Assembly: GCA_964444555.1 (NCBI GenBank)
Contig: CAYUHC010000015.1
Coordinates: 1 to 15,441 of the forward strand
Source of the DNA: CAYUHC01 sp964444555
GTDB lineage: Bacteria; Patescibacteriota; Minisyncoccia; Phycocordibacterales; JACOZG01
Length of the DNA: 15,441 bases
Direction: 5' to 3'
Below the pieces are notes generated by a model. The model searched no databases, was not told the DNA's origin, and saw only the letters and a program-made list of their open reading frames with translations. This document shows positions 5,333 through 10,996 of the stretch, in pieces. A program made the translations under genes and the position numbers. Every line of letters begins with the position of its first letter. Within the stretch, counting starts at the first letter, position 1.

Positions 5333-5728
5333 ATGACTTTTCAGTTTCAACCTGATAGGATTTTGAATATGGAAACTCCAAAAACCCCGCATATGGGAGA
5401 AGGCTCTACTGTAGTTTTTAGTGGTAACAGCCAAATTCCCGCTATACAAGAAACCTATGGCAAGACAGCCAAACTTTTCGCCAAGGAGATTTCTGCTCGG
5501 CTGAAAAATGATAAGGCTTACACCCTGTTGGATATAGGAACCAGTCGAGGTGAGTTATTGGGCGGACTGTTAAGCGAGTTGCCAATGGGCGTCGTCGTGA
5601 CGAACGAGAGTCTGTTGAAGCGAGGTCGGTTGTTGCCTGGGAGAGCGTGGTTACCTAGCCGTCCCACCTTTTGGATTTTAGTAGCCCCGCGAGTACGCTC
5701 GCGGGGCCTTTTTCATTTAGAGGAATAG
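5333..5728 (+). pseudogene. SAM-dependent methyltransferase fragment fused to unrelated sequence
   Basis: Residues 1-83 look like the start of a class I methyltransferase: a leader, a helix TYGKTAKLFAKEISARLKND and motif I YTLLDIGTSRGELLGGLLSE (residues 63-82). After about residue 83 (nt 5582) the remaining frame, rich in Arg and Pro, has no motif II-IV, and DNA composition switches from AT-rich to GC-rich. The open frame even runs through the terminator hairpin at 5684-5707. I read this as a gene cut at the right border of the island, whose last 48 codons are accidental read-through. ATG 5369 is an alternative start. The fragment lacks most of the catalytic domain. Confidence 0.75.
5684..5713 (+). 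terminator. strong intrinsic terminator
   Basis: GCCCCGCGAG and CTCGCGGGGC form a perfect 10-bp stem across TACG, followed by C and five T. It stops transcription leaving the island. The about 100 nt before it (5583-5683) are GC-rich with no recognisable gene; they may be the tail of a native gene or RNA destroyed by the insertion. Confidence 0.85.
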
Positions 5729-5835
5729 CTTTCCCGTAAGGATCCCACAATAATAATGTCATTGCAGACTGTCTGGCAAAGTGTTAGTTGTTAGATCAGA
5801 GTAGGGGGAATGGCTAATAAAGAAAGGAGACGACC

Positions 5836-6108
5836 ATGAAGTTGCAAATAGTGGCGGGGCCAACTTTTGTGGAAGTGGCTGAGGGGATCGTGTCTCTAAC
5901 GGAGAAGCATCGGCCGGTTTTCACCTTCAAAGTGGAGGCCCAGGTGGATGTGCCGAGTATTGTTATCCGAGCCAAGAAGATTTTGCTTAAGCAGAATCAC
6001 CCTAAGCCCCGTTTTCAGATTGTGGGCAAGTCTGAGGAGGGGGACCAGTGTCGGGTGTCTTATCGGCCACTTAGCAAGAACAAGGGGTTGGTTCATTTGA
6101 CTGATTGA
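5836..6108 (+). CDS. hypothetical protein (90 aa), SD-led
   Basis: I do not recognise this protein. AAAGGAGA (5823-5830) is placed 5 nt before ATG 5836, so the start is well supported. The sequence alternates strands and one helix (MKLQIVAGPTFVEVAEGIVS, FTFKVEAQVDVPSIVIRAKKI, RFQIVGKSEEGDQCRVSYRP) and is basic overall, with one cysteine and no signal or membrane segment, so it is a small cytoplasmic protein. A 9-codon frame (ATG 5810, MANKERRRP) preceded by GGGGGA ends in an ATGA overlap with this start, and could be a leader peptide or chance. Like the other SD-led genes here (1504, 12381) it is a stand-alone unknown of about 90 aa. Confidence 0.7.
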   Translation: MKLQIVAGPTFVEVAEGIVSLTEKHRPVFTFKVEAQVDVPSIVIRAKKILLKQNHPKPRFQIVGKSEEGDQCRVSYRPLSKNKGLVHLTD

Positions 6109-6141
6109 CCCCCGATTGCATCAATGGTTTTTTACCCAATG

Positions 6142-6171
6142 TCCCCCGAGGCGCATGGCTCGGGGGATTTG
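6142..6171 (+). terminator. probable terminator after the 90-aa gene
   Basis: TCCCCCGAG and CTCGGGGGA form a perfect 9-bp stem across GCGCATGG, followed by a weak T stretch. It lies between the 90-aa gene and the MGMT-family gene. Confidence 0.6.
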
Positions 6172-6196
6172 CTATTATTTAAAAACAAATACAACG

Positions 6197-6493
6197 ATGA
6201 CTTTTCGAGAACGGATTTACGAATTAACGCGGGCTATTCCGCCCGGTCGCGTCGCGACCTACGGCCAGCTTGCCAAGCTGGCCGGCCGCCCCAAGGCGGC
6301 GCGGGCAGTGGGTAGTTTTTTAAAAAATAATCCTGACCCAGCCAAGACGCCTTGTCACCGGGTCGTGTCTAGCAACGGTGGCTTATCCGGTTATCGCTTT
6401 GGCCGCGGGACAGTAACCAAGAAGCGCTTGCTTCTTAAAGAGGGAGTAAAGTTTGTCGGCGAGCGAGTGGATTTAAAAAGTTCTAGGCAATAA
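6197..6493 (+). CDS. MGMT-family DNA alkyltransferase, single domain (98 aa)
   Basis: The protein is only the C-terminal, DNA-binding and active-site domain of O6-methylguanine-DNA methyltransferase. It has the HTH part GRVATYGQLAKLAGRPKAARAVG (about residues 15-37), the asparagine-hinge region FLKNNP, the active-site motif TPCHRVV with Cys at about residue 50, and SNGGLSGYRFG. The alkyl-accepting cysteine is kept, unlike in alkyltransferase-like proteins, where it is Trp. So it may repair alkylated guanine, although the usual N-terminal domain is absent. ATG 6197 is chosen because the open frame upstream of it runs through the terminator at 6142. There is no SD. Its stop codon overlaps the U-tract of the antisense sRNA terminator. 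Confidence 0.9.
   Translation: MTFRERIYELTRAIPPGRVATYGQLAKLAGRPKAARAVGSFLKNNPDPAKTPCHRVVSSNGGLSGYRFGRGTVTKKRLLLKEGVKFVGERVDLKSSRQ
6263..6283. repeat. intragenic perfect palindrome (10-bp arms)
   Basis: GGCCAGCTTG, C, CAAGCTGGCC in the MGMT-family gene, followed directly by GCCGCC/GGCGGC. It encodes the conserved YGQLAKLAG motif, so protein sequence alone may explain it. Confidence 0.5.
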
Positions 6494-6544
6494 AAAAGAC
6501 GGTTGGCGTGCAGTGCTCAGAGAGCAGTGCCTTACCTAACCGTC
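6492..6544 (-). terminator. intrinsic terminator of the minus-strand sRNA
   Basis: GACGGTT-A-GG pairs with CCAACCGTC around an inner TGCTC/GAGCA hairpin, followed on the minus strand by TTTTTT. No T-run exists on the plus-strand side, so it works toward the MGMT gene only. Confidence 0.75.
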
Positions 6545-6718
6545 TGTGTCTTGGTGCCCTTCGTCGCGGTGAAGGGCTTGAGGGCCGATGACCCTCCAGA
6601 GGTGCGAGTGATTTCTCACTCGTGGTGTGGGGGTACCCTACTTGTATGGGGCCGGGTGGCCCCGCGTACTCCTGGTCACCCTGATTCCTCCGTGAATAGA
6701 CGTGAATAAAGAGTGACG
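6492..6718 (-). ncRNA. putative orphan sRNA, about 227 nt, five hairpins
   Basis: No convincing protein lies in 6494-6785, but the DNA is densely palindromic. Read on the minus strand, a promoter (TTGCAA, 16 bp, TATGAT) is followed by these stems: GGGGCC/GGCCCC (6648-6663); CGAGTGA with a GAAA tetraloop and TCACTCG (6605-6622); GAGGG/CCCTC (6580-6596); GCCCTTC/GAAGGGC (6556-6577); and a final 9-bp stem with a run of T (6492-6544). Promoter, structured body, GNRA loop and terminator together indicate a free-standing RNA. It does not match the hallmarks of tmRNA, SRP RNA or RNase P RNA that I know. A GGAGG followed 7 nt later by a GTG opens a 13-codon frame near its 5' end, so a leader-peptide RNA is the alternative. 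Confidence 0.6.
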
Positions 6719-6724
6719 ATATTA

Positions 6725-6752
6725 ATCATACTCTGGGGGAAAAATTTTGCAA
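6725..6752 (-). promoter_or_regulatory. promoter of the minus-strand sRNA
   Basis: TTGCAA (6752-6747), 16 bp, TATGAT (6730-6725) on the minus strand. TTGCAA is self-complementary and may also be the -35 of the divergent plus-strand promoter. Confidence 0.5.
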
Positions 6753-6777
6753 GTTTTTTGTGGGCTTATGATATTAT
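6747..6777 (+). promoter_or_regulatory. candidate promoter of the PG-binding protein gene
   Basis: TTGCAA (6747-6752) with GATATT (17-bp spacer) or TATTAT (6772-6777, 19-bp spacer); the latter ends 8 nt before ATG 6786. There is no SD. Confidence 0.4.
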
Positions 6778-6785
6778 TAATCCAT

Positions 6786-7676
6786 ATGAAAAAGTACATT
6801 ATATTTTTTGGTTTGGTCTTGGCGGCGATAATGGTCGGTTCTACTCCCGCTCAAGCTAAATGTGATTTTGCTCGTGATCTAGAAGTCGGCGCAGTTGGCG
6901 AAGATGTTCGCTGCCTTCAGCAATTTTTAAATACGGAAGGTTTTAAGATCGCTGAGAGCGGCGTCGGTTCACCTGGACAAGAAACTAATTTGTTCCGCGA
7001 GGGGACGCAGTCGGCGCTTAAGCGTTGGCAGTCATCCAAAGGACTTTCTTCGACTGGTTATTTCGGCCCCCTTTCGCGCGCGGCTTATGACGTGAGCGTG
7101 AGCGCTCCAGCTCCCATTGTTATCCCTGATCCAATTGTTGTTCCCGCTCCCACTACTGCCCCTGAGCCAAGTACGGCCGCCATCGAGCGCAAAGCTCGTT
7201 CATTAGTAAAGAGTGTTCGCAAAGTGGTAGAGGATGTTCGCGATGATGTAGAACAGGCTGAGGATGATGGCGAGGATGTGGCTGGTCTGGAGAAAATTTT
7301 AGACAAGGCGGAAGAGAAGTTGATCGACGCTCTGTATGCGTTTATTGATCAAGACTATCAGGAAGCTCTAACCTTGCTTGATCGTGCGGCTGACTATGCG
7401 GAAGATGCTCGCGAAGATGTGGGCGGCAACAAGGATGATGCCAAAGAGGCCATTAACGATGCTGATGATGCGATCGATGAGGCCAAAGAGGAGATCGATG
7501 ACGCTGATGATGATGGCGACGACGTTGATGAGGCCGAAGATTTGCTTGATGACGCGGACGACAAGCTCGATGACGCTAAGGAGGCCTATGACGATGGCGA
7601 TTACGATGACGCCGAGGAGTTAGCCCAAGAGGCGGAGGATTTGGCGCAGGAGGCGATTGACGCGATCGGTAATTAA
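6786..7676 (+). CDS. secreted PG-binding-domain protein with acidic helical tail
   Basis: A clear signal peptide (KKYIIFFGLVLAAIMVGSTP, cleavage after AQA about residue 24) leads to a PG_binding_1 domain (about 25-105: LEVGAVGEDVRCLQQFLNTE ... GTQSALKRWQSSKGL ... GYFGPLSRAAY). A Pro/Val linker (PIVIPDPIVVPAPTTAPEPS) is followed by about 160 residues of helical, very acidic sequence with many Asp-Asp pairs and heptad-like Ala/Leu spacing (DADDAIDEAKEEIDDADDDG and similar). ATG 6786 is chosen over an upstream TTG at 6747, because the signal peptide begins there. It is exported and probably binds the cell wall; the Asp-rich tail could bind Ca2+ or form a rod (inference). It overlaps the convergent DedA-like gene by 4 bp (TTAA). 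Confidence 0.88.
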   Translation: MKKYIIFFGLVLAAIMVGSTPAQAKCDFARDLEVGAVGEDVRCLQQFLNTEGFKIAESGVGSPGQETNLFREGTQSALKRWQSSKGLSSTGYFGPLSRAAYDVSVSAPAPIVIPDPIVVPAPTTAPEPSTAAIERKARSLVKSVRKVVEDVRDDVEQAEDDGEDVAGLEKILDKAEEKLIDALYAFIDQDYQEALTLLDRAADYAEDAREDVGGNKDDAKEAINDADDAIDEAKEEIDDADDDGDDVDEAEDLLDDADDKLDDAKEAYDDGDYDDAEELAQEAEDLAQEAIDAIGN

Positions 7677-8314
7677 CGTCGACGAGTTTTTTCTCGCCAA
7701 ATAACGAAGCCGATGGCCGCGAGGCCAAGTGCTAACCAGATTAGATTTTCGCCGCGATCAATGATCGCGGCGAACTCGTGGTACGCCGCGCCGGCGTACC
7801 AACCGACTGCTCCCAAGATCAGAGCTCGGGCAAAGGTGCCTAGCGCTGTTGCCCATAAATAAGTAAAGAAAGGGATCCGAAAGATGGCCGCCCAAGCGGT
7901 GATGGCTACGGTGGGCATTATGGGCAGAGCGCGACCGACGCCAATAATTAACTCGTCTTTCCAGCCGCGCGTGACGCGATCGTGGATGGCGTTTACGTCT
8001 CGTTCGCTGATCCCAAACCACTTGCCCCAACGGGCGAGGGCGGCAGAACCGCCCCAGCGGATTAAGAGGTAGATCGGGATCGAGCCAATGGTGACGCCTA
8101 GCGCCGCCGGCAGAGCGATCATGGTAATTAATTTTATGGCTAGGGTGTTTGACCAAACTTCTCGTCCTAGCAAAACAAAGCCACTACCAAGTTGCACGAG
8201 CGAGGAGGGGATGATGGCGATTAACTCTTCGATAATCGAGGCGGCAAAGACGCCAAAAGCGCCCCAGGGTAGGAGCGTTGTTTCGATGTAAGTCATCAAG
8301 GTGGATATCATCAT
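7673..8314 (-). CDS. DedA/VTT-family membrane protein
   Basis: The 213-aa protein has the SNARE-associated (VTT) fold of DedA membrane proteins: a first re-entrant segment with EELIAIIPSSLVQLGSGF, the GSIPIYLLIRWGG helix, then the hallmark R-x-x-P region GRALPIMPTVAITAWAAIFR with PFFTYLWATALGTFARALIL and GAVGWYAG, and a final helix before a basic tail EKTRRR. DedA proteins are polytopic inner-membrane proteins linked to lipid (undecaprenyl phosphate or phospholipid) translocation. A perfect TATAAT ends exactly 6 nt before ATG 8314, so this start is preferred over GTG 8320, which would lie before the predicted transcript start. Two neighbouring palindromes lie in its 3' third. Confidence 0.88.
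   Translation of the reverse strand: MMISTLMTYIETTLLPWGAFGVFAASIIEELIAIIPSSLVQLGSGFVLLGREVWSNTLAIKLITMIALPAALGVTIGSIPIYLLIRWGGSAALARWGKWFGISERDVNAIHDRVTRGWKDELIIGVGRALPIMPTVAITAWAAIFRIPFFTYLWATALGTFARALILGAVGWYAGAAYHEFAAIIDRGENLIWLALGLAAIGFVIWREKTRRR
7748..7774. repeat. intragenic perfect palindrome (13-bp arms, 1-nt loop)
   Basis: TTCGCCGCGATCA, A, TGATCGCGGCGAA in the 3' part of the DedA-like gene. Confidence 0.75.
7779..7801. repeat. intragenic palindrome (9-bp arms, 5-nt loop)
   Basis: TGGTACGCC, GCGCC, GGCGTACCA; only 4 bp from the palindrome at 7748-7774. Confidence 0.65.
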
Positions 8315-8320
8315 GCGCAC

Positions 8321-8326
8321 ATTATA
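8321..8326 (-). promoter_or_regulatory. consensus -10 of a leaderless promoter for the DedA-like gene
   Basis: TATAAT on the minus strand, 6 nt before ATG 8314. No good -35 is visible. Confidence 0.6.
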
Positions 8327-8374
8327 GCATGCACGTGATACACTAGAGTTAGGTCTAGAAAATTATTTTTTTAT

Positions 8375-8659
8375 ATGCCACGCATGAAAACAACAAAAGA
8401 AGAGATGGTGTGCGGTAGCTGTTCGTCGTGTGGGTGCGGCTGTGGTCACAGCAATGTTTTGGGCCGCTGGATTTTGGGGATCATTGTGATCGTTCTGATC
8501 TTTGCTTTGGGGATGAAGTTTGGTGAGCTAAAGTCGGTAGCTTTTGGTGGGGCTGGTTGGAGTGAACGTTCCAGTTGGTGTCCGCTCCACAAGCAACGAG
8601 CTTTGCCAGTAGAGAGTCCCATCGGCGCCTCCGTTGACGAAGCCCCGGCCGCTGAATAA
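8375..8659 (+). CDS. small Cys-rich membrane protein (94 aa)
   Basis: I do not recognise a named family. The N-terminus holds a dense cysteine cluster CGSCSSCGCGCGH (residues 13-25), then one transmembrane helix (about 31-47, WILGIIVIVLIFALGMKFG), then a soluble tail of about 45 residues with one more Cys and a Pro/Glu/Ala-rich end. The cluster, with five cysteines and a histidine just before the membrane, could bind a metal or be lipid- or disulfide-linked; that is inference. It has no SD, and ATG 8384 is an alternative start. The next gene follows 9 nt after its stop, so it probably shares a transcript with the DUF2914 protein and the hydrolase. Confidence 0.7.
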   Translation: MPRMKTTKEEMVCGSCSSCGCGCGHSNVLGRWILGIIVIVLIFALGMKFGELKSVAFGGAGWSERSSWCPLHKQRALPVESPIGASVDEAPAAE

Positions 8660-8668
8660 GCTATTGCT

Positions 8669-9721
8669 ATGAATTTTGTGAGCCGGGCCTATCAGTGGGT
8701 GAGAGCCCACCCTGGTTATGCGACGTCAGCCGCCCTGCTGGGCGGCTTCGTGCTCGACAACCTCACCCTGCGGCGAGTCGATTTATTTTTAGAAAATTTA
8801 GTTTTCGCCATTTATCTGGCGATTGTCGCCATCGGGACGGCTTACGTGGAGTATTACGAGAGCCGCGGGGCGCGGAGCCGTTTGGCCGAGCGGGTGCGCA
8901 CCCTGGTGCCGCTCATCATCCAATTTTCTCTCGGTAATTTGATGAGCGGTTTTTTTGTTTTCTATTCACGGAGCGGCTCGTTGTGGCACAGCTTTCCCTT
9001 CCTGGGCTTTTTGGCCTTGGTGATGATTGGTAATGAGGTGCTCAAGAATTATTACGAACGACTAGTCTTTCGAGTCGGCCTGCTCTTTTTGGCTCTTTAC
9101 TCATTTTTGATTTTCCATTTGCCGGTGGTTTTGGGTCGGATGGGGGCTTTTATCTTTTTGTTGAGTGGTCTGGTGAGCGTAATTCTGATTCTTATTTACG
9201 GTCAGTGGGTGAGCCGTTTTAGCCGGGAGGTGGCTAGGGCGCGTCGCGATATTTGGCTAATGGTTGCGGGAGTGGTGGTGATTATGAATGTTTTTTACTT
9301 CACCAACATTCTGCCGCCGATCCCGTTGGCGATGTCTTCGGGCGACGTTTATTATTCGGTCGAGCGCGTCGGATCGGACTACCTGCTAGAGGCACCGCCA
9401 CTAAGTTGGTGGGAAAAAATTAAAATTTATCCACCAATTGAGCTTAAGTCGGGGCAAAAACTTTTTGCTTATAGCGCGGTCTTTGCGCCTACCAAACTTT
9501 CCACTACTATCGTCCATCATTGGCAGCGTTATGATGAGCCGTCGGGCGAGTGGGTCAGTGCGGGGCGGATTGCTTTTCCGATTAGCGGTGGGCGCGACCA
9601 GGGTTATCGGGGCTATTCGGAAAAGGGGTCACTTGCGCCTGGACGTTGGCGGGTCGACGTGGAGACGGCGCGAGGTCAGATTATTGGTCGGATCCGCTTT
9701 CGGATCGCGGCTGTGTTATAG
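8669..9721 (+). CDS. seven-TM protein with C-terminal DUF2914 domain
   Basis: About seven hydrophobic helices fill residues 17-220 (for example VFAIYLAIVAIGTAYVEY, LVPLIIQFSLGNLMSGFFVF, VGLLFLALYSFLIFHLPVV, IWLMVAGVVVIMNVFYFTNI). The final about 90 residues (260-347) are a DUF2914 domain: KLFAYSAVFAPTKLSTTIVH HW, the RI.FPISGGRDQGYRGYS block and LAPGRWRVDVETARGQIIGR. DUF2914 is thought to be an extracytoplasmic beta-sandwich of unknown role, often on Patescibacteria membrane proteins. The gene lies 9 nt after the Cys-rich membrane protein and 8 nt before the hydrolase gene, which suggests a surface-related operon. Confidence 0.85.
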   Translation: MNFVSRAYQWVRAHPGYATSAALLGGFVLDNLTLRRVDLFLENLVFAIYLAIVAIGTAYVEYYESRGARSRLAERVRTLVPLIIQFSLGNLMSGFFVFYSRSGSLWHSFPFLGFLALVMIGNEVLKNYYERLVFRVGLLFLALYSFLIFHLPVVLGRMGAFIFLLSGLVSVILILIYGQWVSRFSREVARARRDIWLMVAGVVVIMNVFYFTNILPPIPLAMSSGDVYYSVERVGSDYLLEAPPLSWWEKIKIYPPIELKSGQKLFAYSAVFAPTKLSTTIVHHWQRYDEPSGEWVSAGRIAFPISGGRDQGYRGYSEKGSLAPGRWRVDVETARGQIIGRIRFRIAAVL

Positions 9722-9722
9722 T
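9714..9722 (+). promoter_or_regulatory. extended -10 before the NlpC/P60-like gene
   Basis: TGT-TATAGT, ending 7 nt before ATG 9730, lies over the end of the DUF2914 gene. It could give a separate leaderless transcript. Confidence 0.45.
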
Positions 9723-9729
9723 GGCATTT

Positions 9730-10179
9730 ATGCAATCTAAAGTGGCGCCACTGGTGCGCGAAACATTTTTAGAAGTCGTGAATCGGTCGGTGGGTACGCC
9801 CATCTTTCAAACTTTGTGGGCGGAGGTAGACGGGGTGCGGACAGACGTCACGCGTCAGGGGGAGCTGTCTTGCGCCTTTTTTGTTTCGGCTCTTTTGGCT
9901 GCTTTCGGTTGGCTGGATCACGTCCACGCCACGGTGGCTGGGACAGAAAAAGTTTTACCTAATCATGGCTGGTCTTTAGTTGACTCGCCGGCGCCGGGTG
10001 ATCTTTTGGTTTGGGAGAGTCAGGTGGTGGAGCGGGGAGAGAGCCATGCTCACATCGGTTTTTATCTTGGCGACGATCAGGCGATTAGTAATAGCAGTAC
10101 GACTCGTGTGCCCGAAAAGCACCATTGGACTTACGGCGAGACTCGCCAAGTGCGCGCTATTTATCGGCGCCAGTGGTAG
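9730..10179 (+). CDS. NlpC/P60- or CHAP-like cysteine hydrolase (149 aa)
   Basis: The papain-like pattern is clear: a nucleophile helix with Cys48 in GELSCAFFVSALLAAFGW, then SPAPGDLLVWE (residues 86-96, the usual PGD(L/I)xxW turn before the His strand) and the His strand SHAHIGFYLGDD (105-116; His108 most likely catalytic), ending in a strand RAIYRRQW. Such enzymes cut peptide or amide bonds in peptidoglycan. There is no signal peptide, so it acts in the cytoplasm, is exported in another way, or modifies other substrates. ATG 9730 is chosen because an extended -10 lies just before it and the frame upstream overlaps the DUF2914 gene. Confidence 0.8.
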   Translation: MQSKVAPLVRETFLEVVNRSVGTPIFQTLWAEVDGVRTDVTRQGELSCAFFVSALLAAFGWLDHVHATVAGTEKVLPNHGWSLVDSPAPGDLLVWESQVVERGESHAHIGFYLGDDQAISNSSTTRVPEKHHWTYGETRQVRAIYRRQW

Positions 10180-10226
10180 GGCTTGCTTGCGCGAGAAAAA
10201 TTTTTGTCGCCGAAAAGTTATCCCCG

Positions 10227-10256
10227 TTGACTGGTGAACGAGTGTTCACTTATACT
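10227..10256 (+). promoter_or_regulatory. sigma70-type promoter of the SOS ORF-lexA operon
   Basis: TTGACT (10227-10232), 18 bp, TATACT (10251-10256), which ends 6 nt before ATG 10263, so the mRNA is probably leaderless. The spacer contains the LexA operator. Confidence 0.8.
10234..10249 (+). promoter_or_regulatory. LexA operator (SOS box), GAAC-N4-GTTC type
   Basis: GTGAACGAGTGTTCAC is a perfect 6-bp-arm palindrome containing GAAC-N4-GTTC, the core of the Gram-positive (Cheo) SOS box. It sits between -35 and -10, where a bound repressor blocks RNA polymerase. Confidence 0.88.
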
Positions 10257-10262
10257 AGGGTC

Positions 10263-10409
10263 ATGAGTAAAAAACAATTGATCAGCGTCTTGCGGGTGGA
10301 GCTCGCGTGGATCAATCGCCTGATTGATCAGCGAATTGTTCGAGGTTTGTCTTATGGTCAACTGGCGCGTCGTCATCGCGAATTATTGGGTCAGCTATCT
10401 CGAGTATGA
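10263..10409 (+). CDS. 48-aa SOS-operon protein in front of lexA
   Basis: ATG 10263 lies 6 nt after the -10 of the SOS promoter. The product, MSKKQLISVLRVELAWINRL then IDQRIVRGLSYGQLARRHRE and LLGQLSRV, is basic and entirely helical-looking, with no membrane segment. Its stop overlaps the lexA ATG (ATGA at 10406), indicating translational coupling, so it is made together with LexA after DNA damage. No named family is recognised with certainty; similar short ORFs seem to precede lexA in related genomes (recollection, not checked). It may be a LexA cofactor, a small SOS effector such as a division inhibitor, or mainly a coupling device. Confidence 0.75.
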   Translation: MSKKQLISVLRVELAWINRLIDQRIVRGLSYGQLARRHRELLGQLSRV

Positions 10410-10975
10410 AGCTGGATCAGGCTCGCATCTTGCTGGCAAAGTTTTATCAAGAGTTTCGCCGGATGCCCTCTTACGCTGAGTTGGCCAAACTCTGTGGTTT
10501 TAAATCAAAAAACGCGGTCGCCAAACTGGTCGCCAAGTTAGTGGAGGGTGGCGCGGTGGAGCAGGATCGCCAGGGCAAGTTATTGCCCGCCAAATTATTT
10601 GGCGCGGTGCCAGTGCTTGGTTTGGTGGAGGCGGGATTCCCGACGGTGGCGGAGGAGGCCGAGTTAGATACTTTGAGTCTTGATGATTATCTAATCGGTA
10701 ATCGCGACTCAACGTTTATTTTAGAAGTTAAAGGGGACTCGATGATTGATGCCGGTATCCACGAGGGGGATATGGTTATCGTTGAGCGGCGCGAGACGGC
10801 CCGTGAGGGCGATATTGTGATTGCCGAGATCGATCATGGCTGGACGATGAAGTATTATCGACTCAAAAATAATCGACCTTACTTAGAACCAGCTAATCCT
10901 AAGTACCGACCAATCTATCCGACGGAAAGTTTTCGGATTGCCGCGGTGGTCCGAGGGGTGGTACGCAAATATTAG
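10406..10975 (+). CDS. lexA: LexA repressor (self-cleaving, S24 family)
   Basis: LexA represses DNA-damage genes and cleaves itself when RecA filaments form. Residues 1-60 are a winged HTH (MPSYAELAKLCGFKSKNAVAK). The cleavage site is VEAGFP with Ala76-Gly77. The catalytic serine is in KGDSMIDAGI (Ser112) and the lysine in GWTMKYYRL (Lys149). The length of 189 aa is slightly below the family's about 200. The operator in its own promoter matches the GAAC-N4-GTTC class, so autoregulation is well supported. The start overlaps the stop of the 48-aa ORF by ATGA. Confidence 0.95.
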   Translation: MKLDQARILLAKFYQEFRRMPSYAELAKLCGFKSKNAVAKLVAKLVEGGAVEQDRQGKLLPAKLFGAVPVLGLVEAGFPTVAEEAELDTLSLDDYLIGNRDSTFILEVKGDSMIDAGIHEGDMVIVERRETAREGDIVIAEIDHGWTMKYYRLKNNRPYLEPANPKYRPIYPTESFRIAAVVRGVVRKY

Positions 10976-10980
10976 TCTCA

Positions 10981-10989
10981 TGATATGCT
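10981..10989 (+). promoter_or_regulatory. extended -10 before the DHH phosphoesterase gene
   Basis: TGA-TATGCT ends 7 nt before ATG 10997. It contains the in-frame ATG at 10985, so 10997 is the more likely start. Confidence 0.5.
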
Positions 10990-10996
10990 GTCGGTT

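Larger units (their letters stand above)
2446..5582. mobile_element. decayed genomic island next to tRNA-His
   Basis: From the 3' end of tRNA-His to about 5582 the DNA is visibly AT-richer than both flanks. It carries mobile-element genes: a GIY-YIG ORF and a serine-recombinase C-terminal remnant, followed by an unusual regulator pair, a membrane-anchored DUF4352 protein and a methyltransferase that stops making sense at about 5582, where GC-rich sequence resumes. No copy of the tRNA-His 3' end is seen at the right edge, so the exact element ends are not defined. The boundaries are inferred from composition and gene breaks. Confidence 0.55.

Noticed and set aside
5583..5683. tRNA or tmRNA end before the strong terminator
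   Set aside because: No acceptor stem, T-arm or CCA can be formed.
5810..5839. 9-codon leader peptide MANKERRRP before the 90-aa gene
   Set aside because: It has an SD-like GGGGGA and an ATGA overlap, but is too short to separate from chance; noted in the gene entry only.
6503..6709. 68-codon plus-strand frame in the MGMT/PG-binding gap
   Set aside because: It lies across all five hairpins of the putative sRNA, has no start signal and no protein-like pattern.
7378..7623. 81-codon Met/Arg/Thr-rich frame
   Set aside because: It is an alternate reading of the Asp-codon-rich tail of the PG-binding protein.
8558..8575. Second SOS box at GTGAACGTTCC
   Set aside because: GAAC and GTTC abut without the required 4-bp spacer, and it lies inside a coding region.
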